From JBFWRK01 sp050248955 (GTDB lineage: Bacteria; Actinomycetota; Acidimicrobiia; Acidimicrobiales; Ilumatobacteraceae): a stretch of 64,000 bases of DNA. The translations under genes and the position numbers were made by a program. Shown here in pieces: positions 34,124-43,859 of this stretch; the stretch's first letter is position 1; each line of letters opens with the position of its first letter. Where the stretch lies: positions 434,001 to 498,000 of the forward strand of contig JBFWRK010000001.1 in assembly GCA_050248955.1 (NCBI GenBank). The letters run 5' to 3'. Below the pieces are notes generated by a model that saw only the letters and a program-made list of their open reading frames with translations, was not told the origin of the DNA and did not search any database.

Positions 34124-34166
34124 CTCTGTTCACCGGCGGACACCTCGGGGCCGGGGGTGAGCAGAG
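34124..34166. terminator. Intergenic hairpin between gmd and the flippase gene
   Basis: CTCTGTTCACC (34124-34134) pairs with GGTGAGCAGAG (34156-34166) with a single G-T wobble. It lies between the convergent stops at 34112 and 34184 and belongs to the same family as the element at 782-824. Confidence 0.65.
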
Positions 34167-34183
34167 ATCCGGTCGGGGTGGGG

Positions 34184-35515
34184 TCAGCCTTCGAGCGGGA
34201 GATCGGTGATCGCGTCGAAGATCGAGTCGGACGTCGCCCGGACGTCGCCGCTCAGCTTCGCCCGCAGGCTGAGCACGAATGCCAGCATCGCCCCGGCCGA
34301 GCCGGCGAACAAGCCGAACTCGACCCGGCGGAAGAGGTCGTCGCTGGCGAACATCGTCGTGAGCACGAAGGCGACCATGCCGACGAACCACCCGAGCGCG
34401 ACCATCGCGTGCCCGCGGAGCGCGATCACGGCCTGCGCCGTGGCGAGGGCGACCATGTAGCACGCGCTGCCGAGCGCGAGCAGGCCGAGCGTGCGGGCGC
34501 TGATGTCCGCGTCGAACGCGATCTCGTAGGCGATCGGACCGGCGGTGAACGCGCCGATGGTGCCCACCGCGCCGACGCCGAGGACGAGGGTCATCAACTG
34601 CTTGAACCCCTGGCGGAACTCGGTCAGGTCACCGCGGGCGGCGAGGCGGGCGAGGCGGGGCAGGAGCGCCGCCTGCACCGCCTGGAAGAGGAACAGCGGC
34701 ACTCTGGCGAGGAGCACGGCATTGGCGAAGCGGGTGACCTGGGCTGCCTGGTTGTCGTTGGCGAGCAGGTCGGTCGCGAGGGGTCCGGCGTTGACGAGAC
34801 CAGCGGCGAGCACGGAGCCGGCGAGCAACCAACCCAGGTTCGGAGTGACCTCCCGCCACGATGCCTCGGGGCCGGGTTGGGTGCGGAGCTGGTTCTTGCT
34901 GGCGATGTAGAGCACGCCCGTCAAGGGCGCGATCGCCACGACGAACCCGTACGCGCCGACGACCTCGACGCCGAACACGGCGAGCAGGAGGCAGCCGGCG
35001 ATCCGGGTGAACCCGTCGGCGCCCATGACGATCGCGTACGACGAGAAGCGGCCGGTGCCCGAGCAGATGCCCCGCGAGAGGTGCGCCGGCGCATACGCGA
35101 GGAACGCTCCGATCAGCGCCACCGTCATCACCCAGTTGCCGTCGAACAGCTCGCTCGTCAGGAACGGCCCGGCGGCGAGGATCGCGATGGACACGATCGT
35201 CGCCAGCACCGCCCCCAGCATCACGACCCGGCGGACGACCGGGAGGCCACCCTGCTCGAGCGCCCGTCGGTGGGCGAGCGCCCTGCCGACCTCCTGTTCG
35301 AGCGGGAGGAAGAACCCTGGGGCGAGGGCGAACGTCAAGAACCAGAGCGATGCGACCGGCTTGAACGCCTCTTCGCCGAGCGCGCCCTTGCCGACGATGA
35401 AGAAGGCGTAGCTCGCAACTCCCGCCACGAGGAGGCCGATGCCCACCGGGATCGTGCCCTCGGGAAGCGGGAGGCGCGTGGCGGCGGTGTGTCGGGATGA
35501 GACTGCGTCGGACAA
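34184..35515 (-). CDS. Wzx/MurJ-like polysaccharide flippase
   Basis: A polytopic protein of about 443 residues with 12 or more hydrophobic segments, in the MATE/MOP superfamily of lipid-linked oligosaccharide flippases. Visible features are VGIGLLVAGVASYAFFIVGKGALG, PGFFLPLEQEVGRALAHRRA and RFANAVLLARVPLFLFQAVQAALLPRLARLA. It would turn undecaprenyl-linked glycan to the outer leaflet. The start is uncertain: the TTG at 35515 is the best-placed codon before the first helix, and the open frame above it overlaps the divergent spoIID-like gene's leader. A MurJ role cannot be excluded, but the setting favours a surface glycan. Confidence 0.8.
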   Translation of the reverse strand: MSDAVSSRHTAATRLPLPEGTIPVGIGLLVAGVASYAFFIVGKGALGEEAFKPVASLWFLTFALAPGFFLPLEQEVGRALAHRRALEQGGLPVVRRVVMLGAVLATIVSIAILAAGPFLTSELFDGNWVMTVALIGAFLAYAPAHLSRGICSGTGRFSSYAIVMGADGFTRIAGCLLLAVFGVEVVGAYGFVVAIAPLTGVLYIASKNQLRTQPGPEASWREVTPNLGWLLAGSVLAAGLVNAGPLATDLLANDNQAAQVTRFANAVLLARVPLFLFQAVQAALLPRLARLAARGDLTEFRQGFKQLMTLVLGVGAVGTIGAFTAGPIAYEIAFDADISARTLGLLALGSACYMVALATAQAVIALRGHAMVALGWFVGMVAFVLTTMFASDDLFRRVEFGLFAGSAGAMLAFVLSLRAKLSGDVRATSDSIFDAITDLPLEG

Positions 35516-35640
35516 GGGAAACCACGCTATCTGCTCGGTTGCGTCACATCCTGCCTCACCGGCCGCGACCGCGAACGGCACCAGAGCGACTACAAAGGAG
35601 GGTTCGCAGGTGCCCGGCGGGGCACCGAGGAGGTCGTTTG

Positions 35641-38139
35641 GTGAAGGAATCCAGAGGAAAGCGGGCGCGCTTGCGCCGTGGCATCGCGTGGGCCGTGGCG
35701 GTCGCGAGCGTCTCAGCCGCAACGGCAGGCGCGCTGCCCGTCGCGTCCGTGGCTGCCGGCGTCCCGACGGCGGCTGGTCCGTACGGCTCGACGGTCGTCA
35801 TCGACGGGCACGGGTTCGGCCACGGCATCGGCCTCAGCCAGTACGGCGCGCTCGGCTACGCGCTCAGCGGTTCGCCGTGGACGTGGATCCTCGACCACTA
35901 CTACGGCGGCACCGTGGCGGGAACGATCGGCAACGAGTGGATCTCGACGCGGTTGATCGCACTCGACGGCGGCAACACCTCGGTCGTGTCCGGCCCGTCG
36001 GGCACGCCGTTGGCGACGTCCGCCGACGGCGGCGCGGCGCCATGGCAGTCGCTCGTCGCGATCCCGATCGGTGCCAACGTCTACGACGTCTGGGGCCACG
36101 CCTCGGCCGCCGCGTGCGCTGCCGGCGACCTCGCGGCCGCCGGTTGGCAGCAGATCGGCTCGGTTGCCGGACCGATCGAGTTCTGGTCGACCGTCCCGGA
36201 CTCCACCACCGCGGATCTCTCGCAGCTCATCGGGAGTTGCGAAGCTGGTGGGCAGGTGCGGTCCCACCGTGGATCGATCGTCGCCGCCACCGACAGCAGC
36301 GGCAACCGGCGGACGTTGACCATGCAGCCGGTCGAGACCTACCTGCGCTCGGTCGTCGGCGCCGAGGTGCCGTGGTCGTGGGGTGACCAGGGCGGTGGCG
36401 CCGGCATGCACGCGCTCTACGCGCAGGCGGTCGCGGCTCGGAGCTACGCGCTCGCCCAGCGCCGGTACACCTACCAGAACGCAGGTGGAGCGCTGGCGGC
36501 CGCCGCGTCGACCTGCGACACCCAGGCATGCCAGGTCTACCGCGGCGCGGCGTTGCGCTCGTCGGTCGCCGCCGGCTTCTCCGGCAACGCGATCTACGAG
36601 TTCCCGAACACCGACTGGGCTGTGGGCGCCACGGCCGGAGCGATCCGGCGCTGGCCGGACGGCCGCGTGGTCAGCACGATGTTCTCCTCGTCCAGCGGTG
36701 GCTACACGTCGGGCGGCGCCGGGTTCACGCCCGTCGTCGACGACGGCGATGCCGTTGCGAGCAACGGTCGCCACGACTGGCGGCTGTCGATCCCCGTCAG
36801 CACGATCGAGGCCAAGTGGCCCGCGATCGGCAGCTTGCAGTCGATCGTCGTCAACCAGCGCAACGGCCTGGGTGACATGGGAGGGCGGATCACGCCCGAG
36901 CTCGGCAAGGTGGTCGTCATCACAGGCGACCAGGGATCGGTCGCGCTGACCGGCGACGAGACCCGTCTTGCGCTCGGCCTGTACTCCAACTGGTTCGCGA
37001 TCGGGGTGTGCAACGGCCGCGACGAACCGACCGTCACAGCGAACGAGAGCACGACACCGGCAACCGGCTTCGTGCCGATCGCGCCCGAGCGTGTGATCGA
37101 CACCCGCAACGGCGTCGGCACCTCCGCCGCACCCGTGCGGCAGGGGTGCACCCTGCCGGTGAGCTTCCCGAGCAAGCCGTCCGGTGCGACGGCGGTCGCG
37201 ATCAACATCACCACGACGAACTCCGCCGCACAGGGCTTCATCACGGCGTACCCGTGTGGCACGCCACGTCCGCTGACTGCCGTCGTGCAGACGAAGGTCG
37301 GTGACGGCAACGACATCCCGGGCACGACCCTGGTGTCGCTCGGTCCGGATGGTCGGGTGTGCCTCTACACCTCGGTGCCGACCGACATCGTCGTGGACGT
37401 GATGGGCTGGTTCAAGCCGACGGGCGGCAGCAAGTACCTGCCCGAGACGCCGGAGCGGCTGCTCGACACCAGGCTCCTCGGACCGCGTCCCGCGGCCTTC
37501 ACGGAGACCCGGGTCCAGGTCACCGGCGGCAGCCGGCCGGGTTCGGCGACCGCTGCTTCGATCAACGTGGCGGCGACCGAGGCGGCCACGGGCGGCTACG
37601 TCACCGTCTACCCGTGCGCGAACCGCGACCTCACGTCGGTCGTCAACATCCGACCCGGGCTCGACATCTCCAACCATGCGCTCGTGCCGCTCGACGCGGC
37701 GGGCGGGTTCTGCCTGTGGTCGTCGACGTCGGTCCACCTCGTGGTCGACATCGACGGCGTGTTCAGCCCGACCGCGCCGCAGTCCTTCCGCTTCTGGCGA
37801 CCTGAGCGGGCCGTGGACACCCGCAGCGGGTTCGGCTCGGCGGGTCGCTTCGCGCAGTTCGAATCGCGGGCGATCGACCTGGGCGCCGCTTCCGGCAGCG
37901 TCACGTTCGAGCTGACGGTCGTCGACCCGGCGCTGCCCGGGCATGTGACGGTGTGGAAGCCGTCATCGACCAGTGACACCTGTGTCGGCTCCGTGCCGAC
38001 GACCGCGGTCGTGAACGCCCCGGCGAACACGAACGTGGCGGCGCTCGTGATCGTGCCGACCGACGCCGACGGCCGGATCTGCGTCAACACGCACATGCCG
38101 ACCGATCTCGTGATCGACATCTCCGGACGATCCTCGTAG
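35641..38139 (+). CDS. SpoIID/LytB-domain secreted protein with three C-terminal wall-associated repeats
   Basis: An 832-residue exported protein. The signal peptide spans about 1-40. VIDGHGFGHGIGLSQYGALGYA, an SpoIID/LytB-type motif, lies just after, and the SpoIID domain (about 220-440: VETYLRSVVGAEVPWSW, YAQAVAARSYAL, STMFSSSSGGYTSGG) follows. SpoIID enzymes are lytic transglycosylases acting on peptidoglycan. From about 478 there are three copies of a roughly 115-residue module running from PERVIDTR to VVDVMGWF, also found in the protein at 51983. The GTG at 35641 has GAGGAGG 8 bases upstream. The 125-base gap to the flippase start has no clear -35/-10 pair. Confidence 0.88.
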   Translation: MKESRGKRARLRRGIAWAVAVASVSAATAGALPVASVAAGVPTAAGPYGSTVVIDGHGFGHGIGLSQYGALGYALSGSPWTWILDHYYGGTVAGTIGNEWISTRLIALDGGNTSVVSGPSGTPLATSADGGAAPWQSLVAIPIGANVYDVWGHASAAACAAGDLAAAGWQQIGSVAGPIEFWSTVPDSTTADLSQLIGSCEAGGQVRSHRGSIVAATDSSGNRRTLTMQPVETYLRSVVGAEVPWSWGDQGGGAGMHALYAQAVAARSYALAQRRYTYQNAGGALAAAASTCDTQACQVYRGAALRSSVAAGFSGNAIYEFPNTDWAVGATAGAIRRWPDGRVVSTMFSSSSGGYTSGGAGFTPVVDDGDAVASNGRHDWRLSIPVSTIEAKWPAIGSLQSIVVNQRNGLGDMGGRITPELGKVVVITGDQGSVALTGDETRLALGLYSNWFAIGVCNGRDEPTVTANESTTPATGFVPIAPERVIDTRNGVGTSAAPVRQGCTLPVSFPSKPSGATAVAINITTTNSAAQGFITAYPCGTPRPLTAVVQTKVGDGNDIPGTTLVSLGPDGRVCLYTSVPTDIVVDVMGWFKPTGGSKYLPETPERLLDTRLLGPRPAAFTETRVQVTGGSRPGSATAASINVAATEAATGGYVTVYPCANRDLTSVVNIRPGLDISNHALVPLDAAGGFCLWSSTSVHLVVDIDGVFSPTAPQSFRFWRPERAVDTRSGFGSAGRFAQFESRAIDLGAASGSVTFELTVVDPALPGHVTVWKPSSTSDTCVGSVPTTAVVNAPANTNVAALVIVPTDADGRICVNTHMPTDLVIDISGRSS

Positions 38140-38170
38140 CCGTTCGCCCCGAACCGGTTCCGGACGCGGC

Positions 38171-38198
38171 GAAGGGCCCCTCCTCGGAGGGGCCCTTC
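38171..38198. terminator. Strong GC hairpin between convergent genes
   Basis: GAAGGGCCCCTC (38171-38182) pairs perfectly with GAGGGGCCCTTC (38187-38198) around a CTCG tetraloop. It lies between the stops at 38139 and 38216 and is the most convincing intrinsic terminator hairpin in the window, though it lacks a U-run. Confidence 0.8.
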
Positions 38199-38215
38199 AC
38201 CGTGGGGAAGTCAGA

Positions 38216-38605
38216 TCAGGCTGCCTTGGCGATCAGATCGCGCACCTGCTGGCGGGCAGTGCGGGCGGCGTCGTGAGCCTGTGCGAGCACCTCGCCGGCG
38301 GGGGCAGGGAGACGATCCTTGACCTGCTCGACGACAGTGTCGAGCTTGGCCTCGAAGGTCTGGATGCGCTCGTCGAGGCCGCTGATGCGGGCCTCGAACG
38401 CCTTCATCACGTCGTCGAGCTGCACCTTGTGGGAGCCGGTCCGCTCGTTCAGGCGCTGCTTGAGCTCGTTGCGGCGGACCTGCAACTTCTGGAAGCCGAG
38501 GACACCGAGCCCGACGGACACGTAAAGGGCATCCTTGGCGAGCTCGACGACCTTGCCGGCATCGACGGCGGGGAGATCGATGGTGGGGAACTTGGTCTCG
38601 GTCAT
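38216..38605 (-). CDS. Small coiled-coil protein of unknown function
   Basis: A 129-residue protein. After a short polar start (TETKFPTIDLPAVDAG) there is a mildly hydrophobic stretch DALYVSVGLGVLGFQKLQ (about 26-43), then a long charged helix with heptad-like spacing (RNELKQRLN, DDVMKAFEARISGLDERIQTFEAKLDTVV) and an Ala-rich C-terminus. This resembles membrane- or granule-associated helical proteins such as phasins or HbhA, but no family assignment is safe. The ATG at 38605 lies at the predicted transcription start of a good sigma-70-type promoter, so it is probably leaderless and well expressed. Confidence 0.72.
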   Translation of the reverse strand: MTETKFPTIDLPAVDAGKVVELAKDALYVSVGLGVLGFQKLQVRRNELKQRLNERTGSHKVQLDDVMKAFEARISGLDERIQTFEAKLDTVVEQVKDRLPAPAGEVLAQAHDAARTARQQVRDLIAKAA

Positions 38606-38611
38606 GGCTTC

Positions 38612-38640
38612 ATGATAAAGCAGAGTGCTAACAATTGCAA
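38612..38640 (-). promoter_or_regulatory. Vegetative-type promoter of the coiled-coil gene
   Basis: Read on the minus strand: -35 TTGCAA (38640-38635), 17-base spacer, -10 TATCAT (38617-38612), then 6 bases to the ATG. The spacer contains TTAGCACTC, identical to one half of the HrcA-binding CIRCE element; the other half is absent. It is the best -35/-10 pair I found in the window. Confidence 0.65.
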
Positions 38641-38710
38641 GCACTTCTGCCCATCGCCCGGACCGCGGTGCTTCGGAACCCGAGGGGCGCGCCAGTAGCC
38701 TTTCCCGATC

Positions 38711-41700
38711 GTGGATCCCACTGGCGCAACGTCGCTCGCTCCGCCCGTGGTGGCCGTGATGGTCGTGCACGAACCCGGCCCGTGGTTCGCCGAAGTGATC
38801 GATGCGCTGGGTGAGCAGGACTACCCGAACCTGAGCGTGCTCTTCCTCGTGACCGGTGAGCCCGGCGATGTCCCGTCCCGCATCCGTGAGCGGCTGCCCC
38901 ATGCCTACGTGCGCGCCGTGGCGGCGAACCCTGGCTTCGGCCCTGCTGCCAACCAGGCGCTCCGCCTCGTCGAGGGCAGCGGGTTCTTCTGCTTCCTGCA
39001 CGACGACGTCGTGCTCCTCCCCGGCGCGATCCGCGAGCTCGTCGAGGAGCTCTACCGCTCGAACGCCGGCATCGTCGGCCCGAAGCTGGTCTCGTGGGAC
39101 GACACGAGGGTGCTCCAGCACGTCGGGCTCGGCGTCGATCGGTTCGGCGAGGTGGACCCGTTCGTCGAGCCGGGCGAGATGGACCAGGAGCAGCACGATG
39201 CGGTGCGCGACGTGTTCTGCCTGCCGTCGGCGTGCCTGCTCGTTCGCGCCGACCTGTTCCGGACCCTCGAGGGCTTCCACCCGGGCATCGACTTCCACGG
39301 CGAGGACCTCGACCTGTGCTGGCGCGCGCACCTGAGCGGCGCGCGCGTGCTCGTCGTCCCGGCCGCCGTCGCACGGCACCGGGAGCAGCTGTCGGAGCGC
39401 CGGCCCGACCTCAACCACCGTGCGCTCGCCGCTCGCCACCGCGTCCAGAACGTCGCCACGCTGACGGGCCGGTGGAGGACGCCGCTGGTGCTGCTGCAGG
39501 CGCTCGTGGTCGCCATCCTCCAGACCGTCGTCGGCCTCGTCTCCGGCCGCTTCCGCAACGGCGTCGCGTCGTTCCTCGCGACGCTCGGCGTCCTGCCGCG
39601 ACTGCCCGCGGTGATCGCTCGTCGGCGCGCGGTCAAGCCGTTGCGCCTCGTCCCCGACCGCGAGGTCGCCGGACTGCAGCTGCGCGGCAGCGCTCGCCTG
39701 TCGTCGTTCCTGCGCCAGCACCAACGGGTCACCGAGCACGTCGGCGAGGGCGCCACTCCCGTCGTGCGCACCGGCTCCCGGACGCCACTCGTGCTCGCGC
39801 TGTGCCTCGGCGCACTGCTGCTGGTCGGCACCCGCGGCCTCATCCGCAGCGGCATCCCCGACGTCGGGCAGTTCGTCGACCTCCCGCTCGGGCGTGACGC
39901 GCTCCACCGCTACTTCGTCGGCTGGAACGGCCACGGCTTCGGCAGCTCGGCAGCGCCGGCGACCGGGATCGCGCTGCTCGGGTTCGCTGCGTCGCTGTCG
40001 TTCGGCGGGTTGGGGCTGCTCCAACTGCTCCTCGTGATCGGGCCGATCGCGGCCGGCTACGTCGGCGCCTGGCGGATGGTCGCGTTCTTCCCGTCGGTCC
40101 GGGCACGGGCCGGCGCCGTCGTGGTGTACGCCGCGGTCCCACTGCCGTACGCGGCGGTGGCCGCCGGTCGGTGGAGCGTCCTGGCTGTCTACGGCGCGAC
40201 GCCGTGGGCGATCTACCTCATCCGCCGGGTCAGCGGCTTGGCCACGGTCGACGGTCGCGCCTGGGGTGACGACGACATCGCCGACGCGGTCGTCGACGTG
40301 CCCCGGTCACGGCGGATCAGGCTGCTCGCCGCGCTCACACTGCTGTGCGCCGTGGTCTCGGCGTTCGTCCCCGCCTTCCTCCTGATCGTGCTGCTCGTGG
40401 CGGCAGCGCTCGTGCTCGGTTCGGTGCTCGCGCGCGGGTCGTCGAGCATCCTCGCCGGCGCGGCCATGGCGGCGCTCGCCGTCGTCGGCGCGTTCGTGCT
40501 CAACCTGCCCTGGTCGGCCGGGCTGCTCGGCACGGACGGGTGGCGGCTCATCGCCGGTCCCGAGCTCGCCGGCCCACGCGACCTCGGGATCGCCCACCTC
40601 GCCTCGTTCCGCATCGGCCGTACCGTGCTCGGCCCGCTCGCCTTCGGCCTGTACATCCCGGTCCTGGCGGCGCCGCTCGTCGCCAGGGGGTGGCGCCTCA
40701 CGTGGGCAGCGCGCGCCGGAGCGCTGACCGCGGGGATCGGCATCCTCGCCGTGCTCGACGACCGGGGCGCGCTGCCGTTCGGTCTTCCCGAACCCGGCGT
40801 GCTGCTCGTACCGGTCGCATGTGGCTTGGCCCTCGGTGGCGCCTGCGCCATTGCCGCCTTCGAGCACGACATCCGCGGGGCGCGCTTCGGTTGGCGCCAG
40901 CCGCTCGGACTGGTCGCCGGCATCGGAGTGCTCATCGGGCTCCTCCCCGGCCTCGTCGGCGCGGCGAACGGGCGCTGGTCGGCGCGCACGATCGCCTTCC
41001 GCGACTACCTCCAGCAGCTCCCCGCGGCAACACCGACGGAAGCAGGGGATCTCGGTGGCGACTACCGGATCCTCTTCCTCGGCGAGCCGCGTTCGCTGCC
41101 GGCGCCCGGGCGCACGGTCGCCCCGGGCGTCGCCTACGCGATCGTGGACGACGGCGGGATCGTGGTCGACGACCTGTGGAGCGCCGAGGCGACTCGCGGC
41201 GACGAGCTCACCGAGGAAGCGCTGAGCGCGACCGCCTCGTTCTCCACCGCCCGCGTCGGACGGCTGCTCGGTCCGCTCGGCATCCGCTTCATCGTGGTGC
41301 CGGTGGACGACGGCACCACGCCGACGGACGAGGCGATCCCCCCGGTTCCGGAGGGCCTCGTGACGGCGTTGTCGGCCCAGCTCGACCTGCGACTCGTCGA
41401 CAGCCCCGACAAGCTCGTGATCTACGAGAACACGTCCTGGCTGCCGGTGCGCTCGATGCTCGACGCGACGGCGGTGGCTGCGAGCAACGAGGCAAGCGCG
41501 GCGGTGCGCGTCGCGACCCCGCTCGGGCGGGCAACACCGGTGTTCACCGACGCCGCGCCGGACCGAGTCGCCGTCGCCACGGTGCCGGCCGGCACGCTCC
41601 ACCTCTCCGAACCGATCGACAGTGGCTGGCGACTGCGGCTCGACGGCGCGACGGTTGCGCCGCGATCGGCGTTCGGCTGGTCGGTGGCGTGGGAGCTGCC

Positions 41701-41983
41701 GGCCGGCGGTCAGGCGACGCTCGAGCGCGTACCGGCCGGTGGCCGACGCATTGCCGTCGCCATCCAGCTCGTGCTGTGGGCGCTCGTGCTGGTCGCCGCT
41801 CGCAGCGGCACGTTCAGCGGGCGCGGCCCGATCCGGCGGGCGACCCCGGTCGAACCGCCGACCGGCCCGTTGCTCGACCTCGACCTGCTCGGCAACCGCG
41901 TACCGGTCGGCGGGCGGGCGGCCGATGACGATGACGACGAGCGCCACGACGACGCCCACGACATCGGGGGGGACGACCGATGA
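38711..41983 (+). CDS. GT2 glycosyltransferase fused to a large multi-pass membrane region
   Basis: A 1090-residue protein. Residues about 10-290 are a GT2 (GT-A) domain: VAVMVVHEPGPWF, FLHDDVVLL with the DxD-like metal site near 97, and FHGEDLDLCWRAHLSG near 195 with the catalytic ED. About ten or more hydrophobic helices follow (350-760), then an extracytoplasmic beta-rich region and a last helix (about 1020), ending in an acidic Asp/His tail. The layout suits a polyprenol-linked sugar being added and exported. Homologous genes precede DUF5719 genes in other actinobacteria. TAGCCT (38696-38701) is 9 bases before the GTG. It overlaps the next gene by ATGA. Confidence 0.85.
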   Translation: MDPTGATSLAPPVVAVMVVHEPGPWFAEVIDALGEQDYPNLSVLFLVTGEPGDVPSRIRERLPHAYVRAVAANPGFGPAANQALRLVEGSGFFCFLHDDVVLLPGAIRELVEELYRSNAGIVGPKLVSWDDTRVLQHVGLGVDRFGEVDPFVEPGEMDQEQHDAVRDVFCLPSACLLVRADLFRTLEGFHPGIDFHGEDLDLCWRAHLSGARVLVVPAAVARHREQLSERRPDLNHRALAARHRVQNVATLTGRWRTPLVLLQALVVAILQTVVGLVSGRFRNGVASFLATLGVLPRLPAVIARRRAVKPLRLVPDREVAGLQLRGSARLSSFLRQHQRVTEHVGEGATPVVRTGSRTPLVLALCLGALLLVGTRGLIRSGIPDVGQFVDLPLGRDALHRYFVGWNGHGFGSSAAPATGIALLGFAASLSFGGLGLLQLLLVIGPIAAGYVGAWRMVAFFPSVRARAGAVVVYAAVPLPYAAVAAGRWSVLAVYGATPWAIYLIRRVSGLATVDGRAWGDDDIADAVVDVPRSRRIRLLAALTLLCAVVSAFVPAFLLIVLLVAAALVLGSVLARGSSSILAGAAMAALAVVGAFVLNLPWSAGLLGTDGWRLIAGPELAGPRDLGIAHLASFRIGRTVLGPLAFGLYIPVLAAPLVARGWRLTWAARAGALTAGIGILAVLDDRGALPFGLPEPGVLLVPVACGLALGGACAIAAFEHDIRGARFGWRQPLGLVAGIGVLIGLLPGLVGAANGRWSARTIAFRDYLQQLPAATPTEAGDLGGDYRILFLGEPRSLPAPGRTVAPGVAYAIVDDGGIVVDDLWSAEATRGDELTEEALSATASFSTARVGRLLGPLGIRFIVVPVDDGTTPTDEAIPPVPEGLVTALSAQLDLRLVDSPDKLVIYENTSWLPVRSMLDATAVAASNEASAAVRVATPLGRATPVFTDAAPDRVAVATVPAGTLHLSEPIDSGWRLRLDGATVAPRSAFGWSVAWELPAGGQATLERVPAGGRRIAVAIQLVLWALVLVAARSGTFSGRGPIRRATPVEPPTGPLLDLDLLGNRVPVGGRAADDDDDERHDDAHDIGGDDR

Positions 41984-43404
41984 TCTCCCGCCGGCTCGTC
42001 ATCTCGCTCGCCGTGGTGTGCGGCTTCGCCGCTGTCGTGATCCTCGGCCTCGACCGTCCCGCGCCCGTGGCCCCGGTCTTCGCACGGCCAAGCGCGCCGA
42101 CCACGCCGTACATGCCACTCGGCAACCAGCTCAGCAGCACCTTCTACTGCGCCGGCGCCGTCCTCGAGGGCGACGGACGAAGCGCAGAGATCGTCGTCGC
42201 GAACCCCACCGAATCGGCGATCACCGGCCAGCTCACCGCGTTCACGCCCGACGGCGGCGCGCTCCCCGTGCCGCTCGACGTCGCCGCTCGTGGCCGCGAC
42301 GTGATCGCGCTCGACGACGTCGTCGGCACGGCTGCGACCGCGGTCGGCGTGATCGTCGAGCTCGAACGGACCGGCGCCACCGTCGAACAGCGCGCCTCAG
42401 CCCCGACCGGCGTGTCGATCTCGCCGTGCGGCAACGACGCCTCGACGCAGTGGTACTTCGCCGATGGCACGAGCGTTGACGGCGTCACCTACTCGATCCT
42501 GCTGACGAACCCGTACCCCGACAGCGCGGTCGTCGACATCTCGCTCGTCACAGCCTCGGGGCTCACCAACCCGACCGAGCTGCAGGGATACGTCGTGCCG
42601 CCGCGGTCGATCGGCACGGTGGACATCTCCGGATCGTTCGCGCGGGACGAGGAGCAGTTGTCGATCGCCGTCGAGTCGCGCCGAGGACGGGTGATCGCGG
42701 CGAAGTCGCAGACCTTCAACGGTGGTCGCCGCCTCGGGTACACGGTGTCGCTCGGTTCGCCTGCTGTCGGCGATCAGTGGTTCTTCGCCGACGGCGAGTC
42801 CGGCACCGGGATCGACGAGCGGTACTCGATCTTCAACCCGACCTCGGAGGCGATCGACGTCGATGTCGTCTTCCTGCCGATCGCGGATGCACCCGATCTC
42901 GCGCCCGTCACCGTGACGGTCGAGTCGGAGGACACCGTCCTCGTCGACGCCGCGACCGTGGAGGGGATGCCGGCCGGCGTGCACAGCGTGTCGGTCAGGA
43001 CGTTCAGCTCCGCGTCGATCGTCGTCGAGCGGGCGCTGACCCGTCCTGCAGGGCAGGTCGTGGCGACATCGGTCGTGCTCGGCTCGCGGTTCGCCTCGCC
43101 GAGCTGGTGGCTGCCGACGGGCGTGCCGGTAGCGACGCCGGGAGCGCTGGTGGTGCAGAACGCGACGAACCTCGACGGCACGTTCACCGTCAGCTCGCTC
43201 GGCCCGGGTGGGCTGGCGCCGGTCCCGGGGCTGACCGACGTCGCCCTCGGCGCCGGCGGCGTGGTCGCGCTCGATCTGACCGCCGCCGACGCGGTGGGCA
43301 AGACGGTGCTCGTGACGAGCCCCGACCTCCAGCTGATCGTCGAGCAGCGCTACCCGCGCGGTGACGAGCCGGGGCTCGGCGGGGCGCTCGCCGTACCGGA
43401 GTGA
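41980..43404 (+). CDS. DUF5719-family secreted protein
   Basis: A 474-residue exported protein with an uncleaved or type I signal segment (about 5-24) and internally repetitive beta-domains. Four related modules can be followed through STFYCAGAVLEGDGR, QWYFADGTSVDGVTYSILLTNPYPDSA, QWFFADGESGTGIDERYSIFNPTSEAI and SWWLPTGVPVATPGALVVQN. The architecture and position after a GT2 membrane protein fit DUF5719. Its function is unknown; a partner of the membrane glycosyltransferase is a fair inference from four-base overlap and conserved pairing. Confidence 0.82.
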   Translation: MISRRLVISLAVVCGFAAVVILGLDRPAPVAPVFARPSAPTTPYMPLGNQLSSTFYCAGAVLEGDGRSAEIVVANPTESAITGQLTAFTPDGGALPVPLDVAARGRDVIALDDVVGTAATAVGVIVELERTGATVEQRASAPTGVSISPCGNDASTQWYFADGTSVDGVTYSILLTNPYPDSAVVDISLVTASGLTNPTELQGYVVPPRSIGTVDISGSFARDEEQLSIAVESRRGRVIAAKSQTFNGGRRLGYTVSLGSPAVGDQWFFADGESGTGIDERYSIFNPTSEAIDVDVVFLPIADAPDLAPVTVTVESEDTVLVDAATVEGMPAGVHSVSVRTFSSASIVVERALTRPAGQVVATSVVLGSRFASPSWWLPTGVPVATPGALVVQNATNLDGTFTVSSLGPGGLAPVPGLTDVALGAGGVVALDLTAADAVGKTVLVTSPDLQLIVEQRYPRGDEPGLGGALAVPE

Positions 43405-43408
43405 GCCC

Positions 43409-43859
43409 GTGAAGCAGCTGCTGATCGCGATCGTGCTCGTCGCGGTGGCGGGTGGGATCGCCGCGCTGGTGCGACGGCGCACCGTGGTGGACGCGCCGAG
43501 CACGCCGCGTTCGCACGCGGTGCCGGCGCAGCTGGACCGGGAGGACTTCGCGCGGCCCGAGGCGCCCTGGCTCGTCGTGCTGTTCTCCTCGGCGACGTGC
43601 GAGACGTGTGCCCTCGTGCGCGACAAGGTGGGCGTCCTCGCCTCGAGTGACGTCGCCGTGCACGACGCGGAGTTCACCGCTGCCCGCCGGCTGCACGAGC
43701 GCTACGGCATCGACGCCGTGCCGACCGTCGTCGTGGCCGACGCGGCCGGCGTGGTGCGAGCGAGCTTCATCGGGCCGATGAGCGCGACCGACCTGTGGGC
43801 CGCTGTCGCGGAGGCCCGCGACCCCGGCTCGTCACCCGAGCCGTGGCTGGGACGCGACC

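Noticed and set aside
38612..38640. Complete CIRCE operator
   Set aside because: Only one half-site is found; the other arm at the required nine-base distance is missing.
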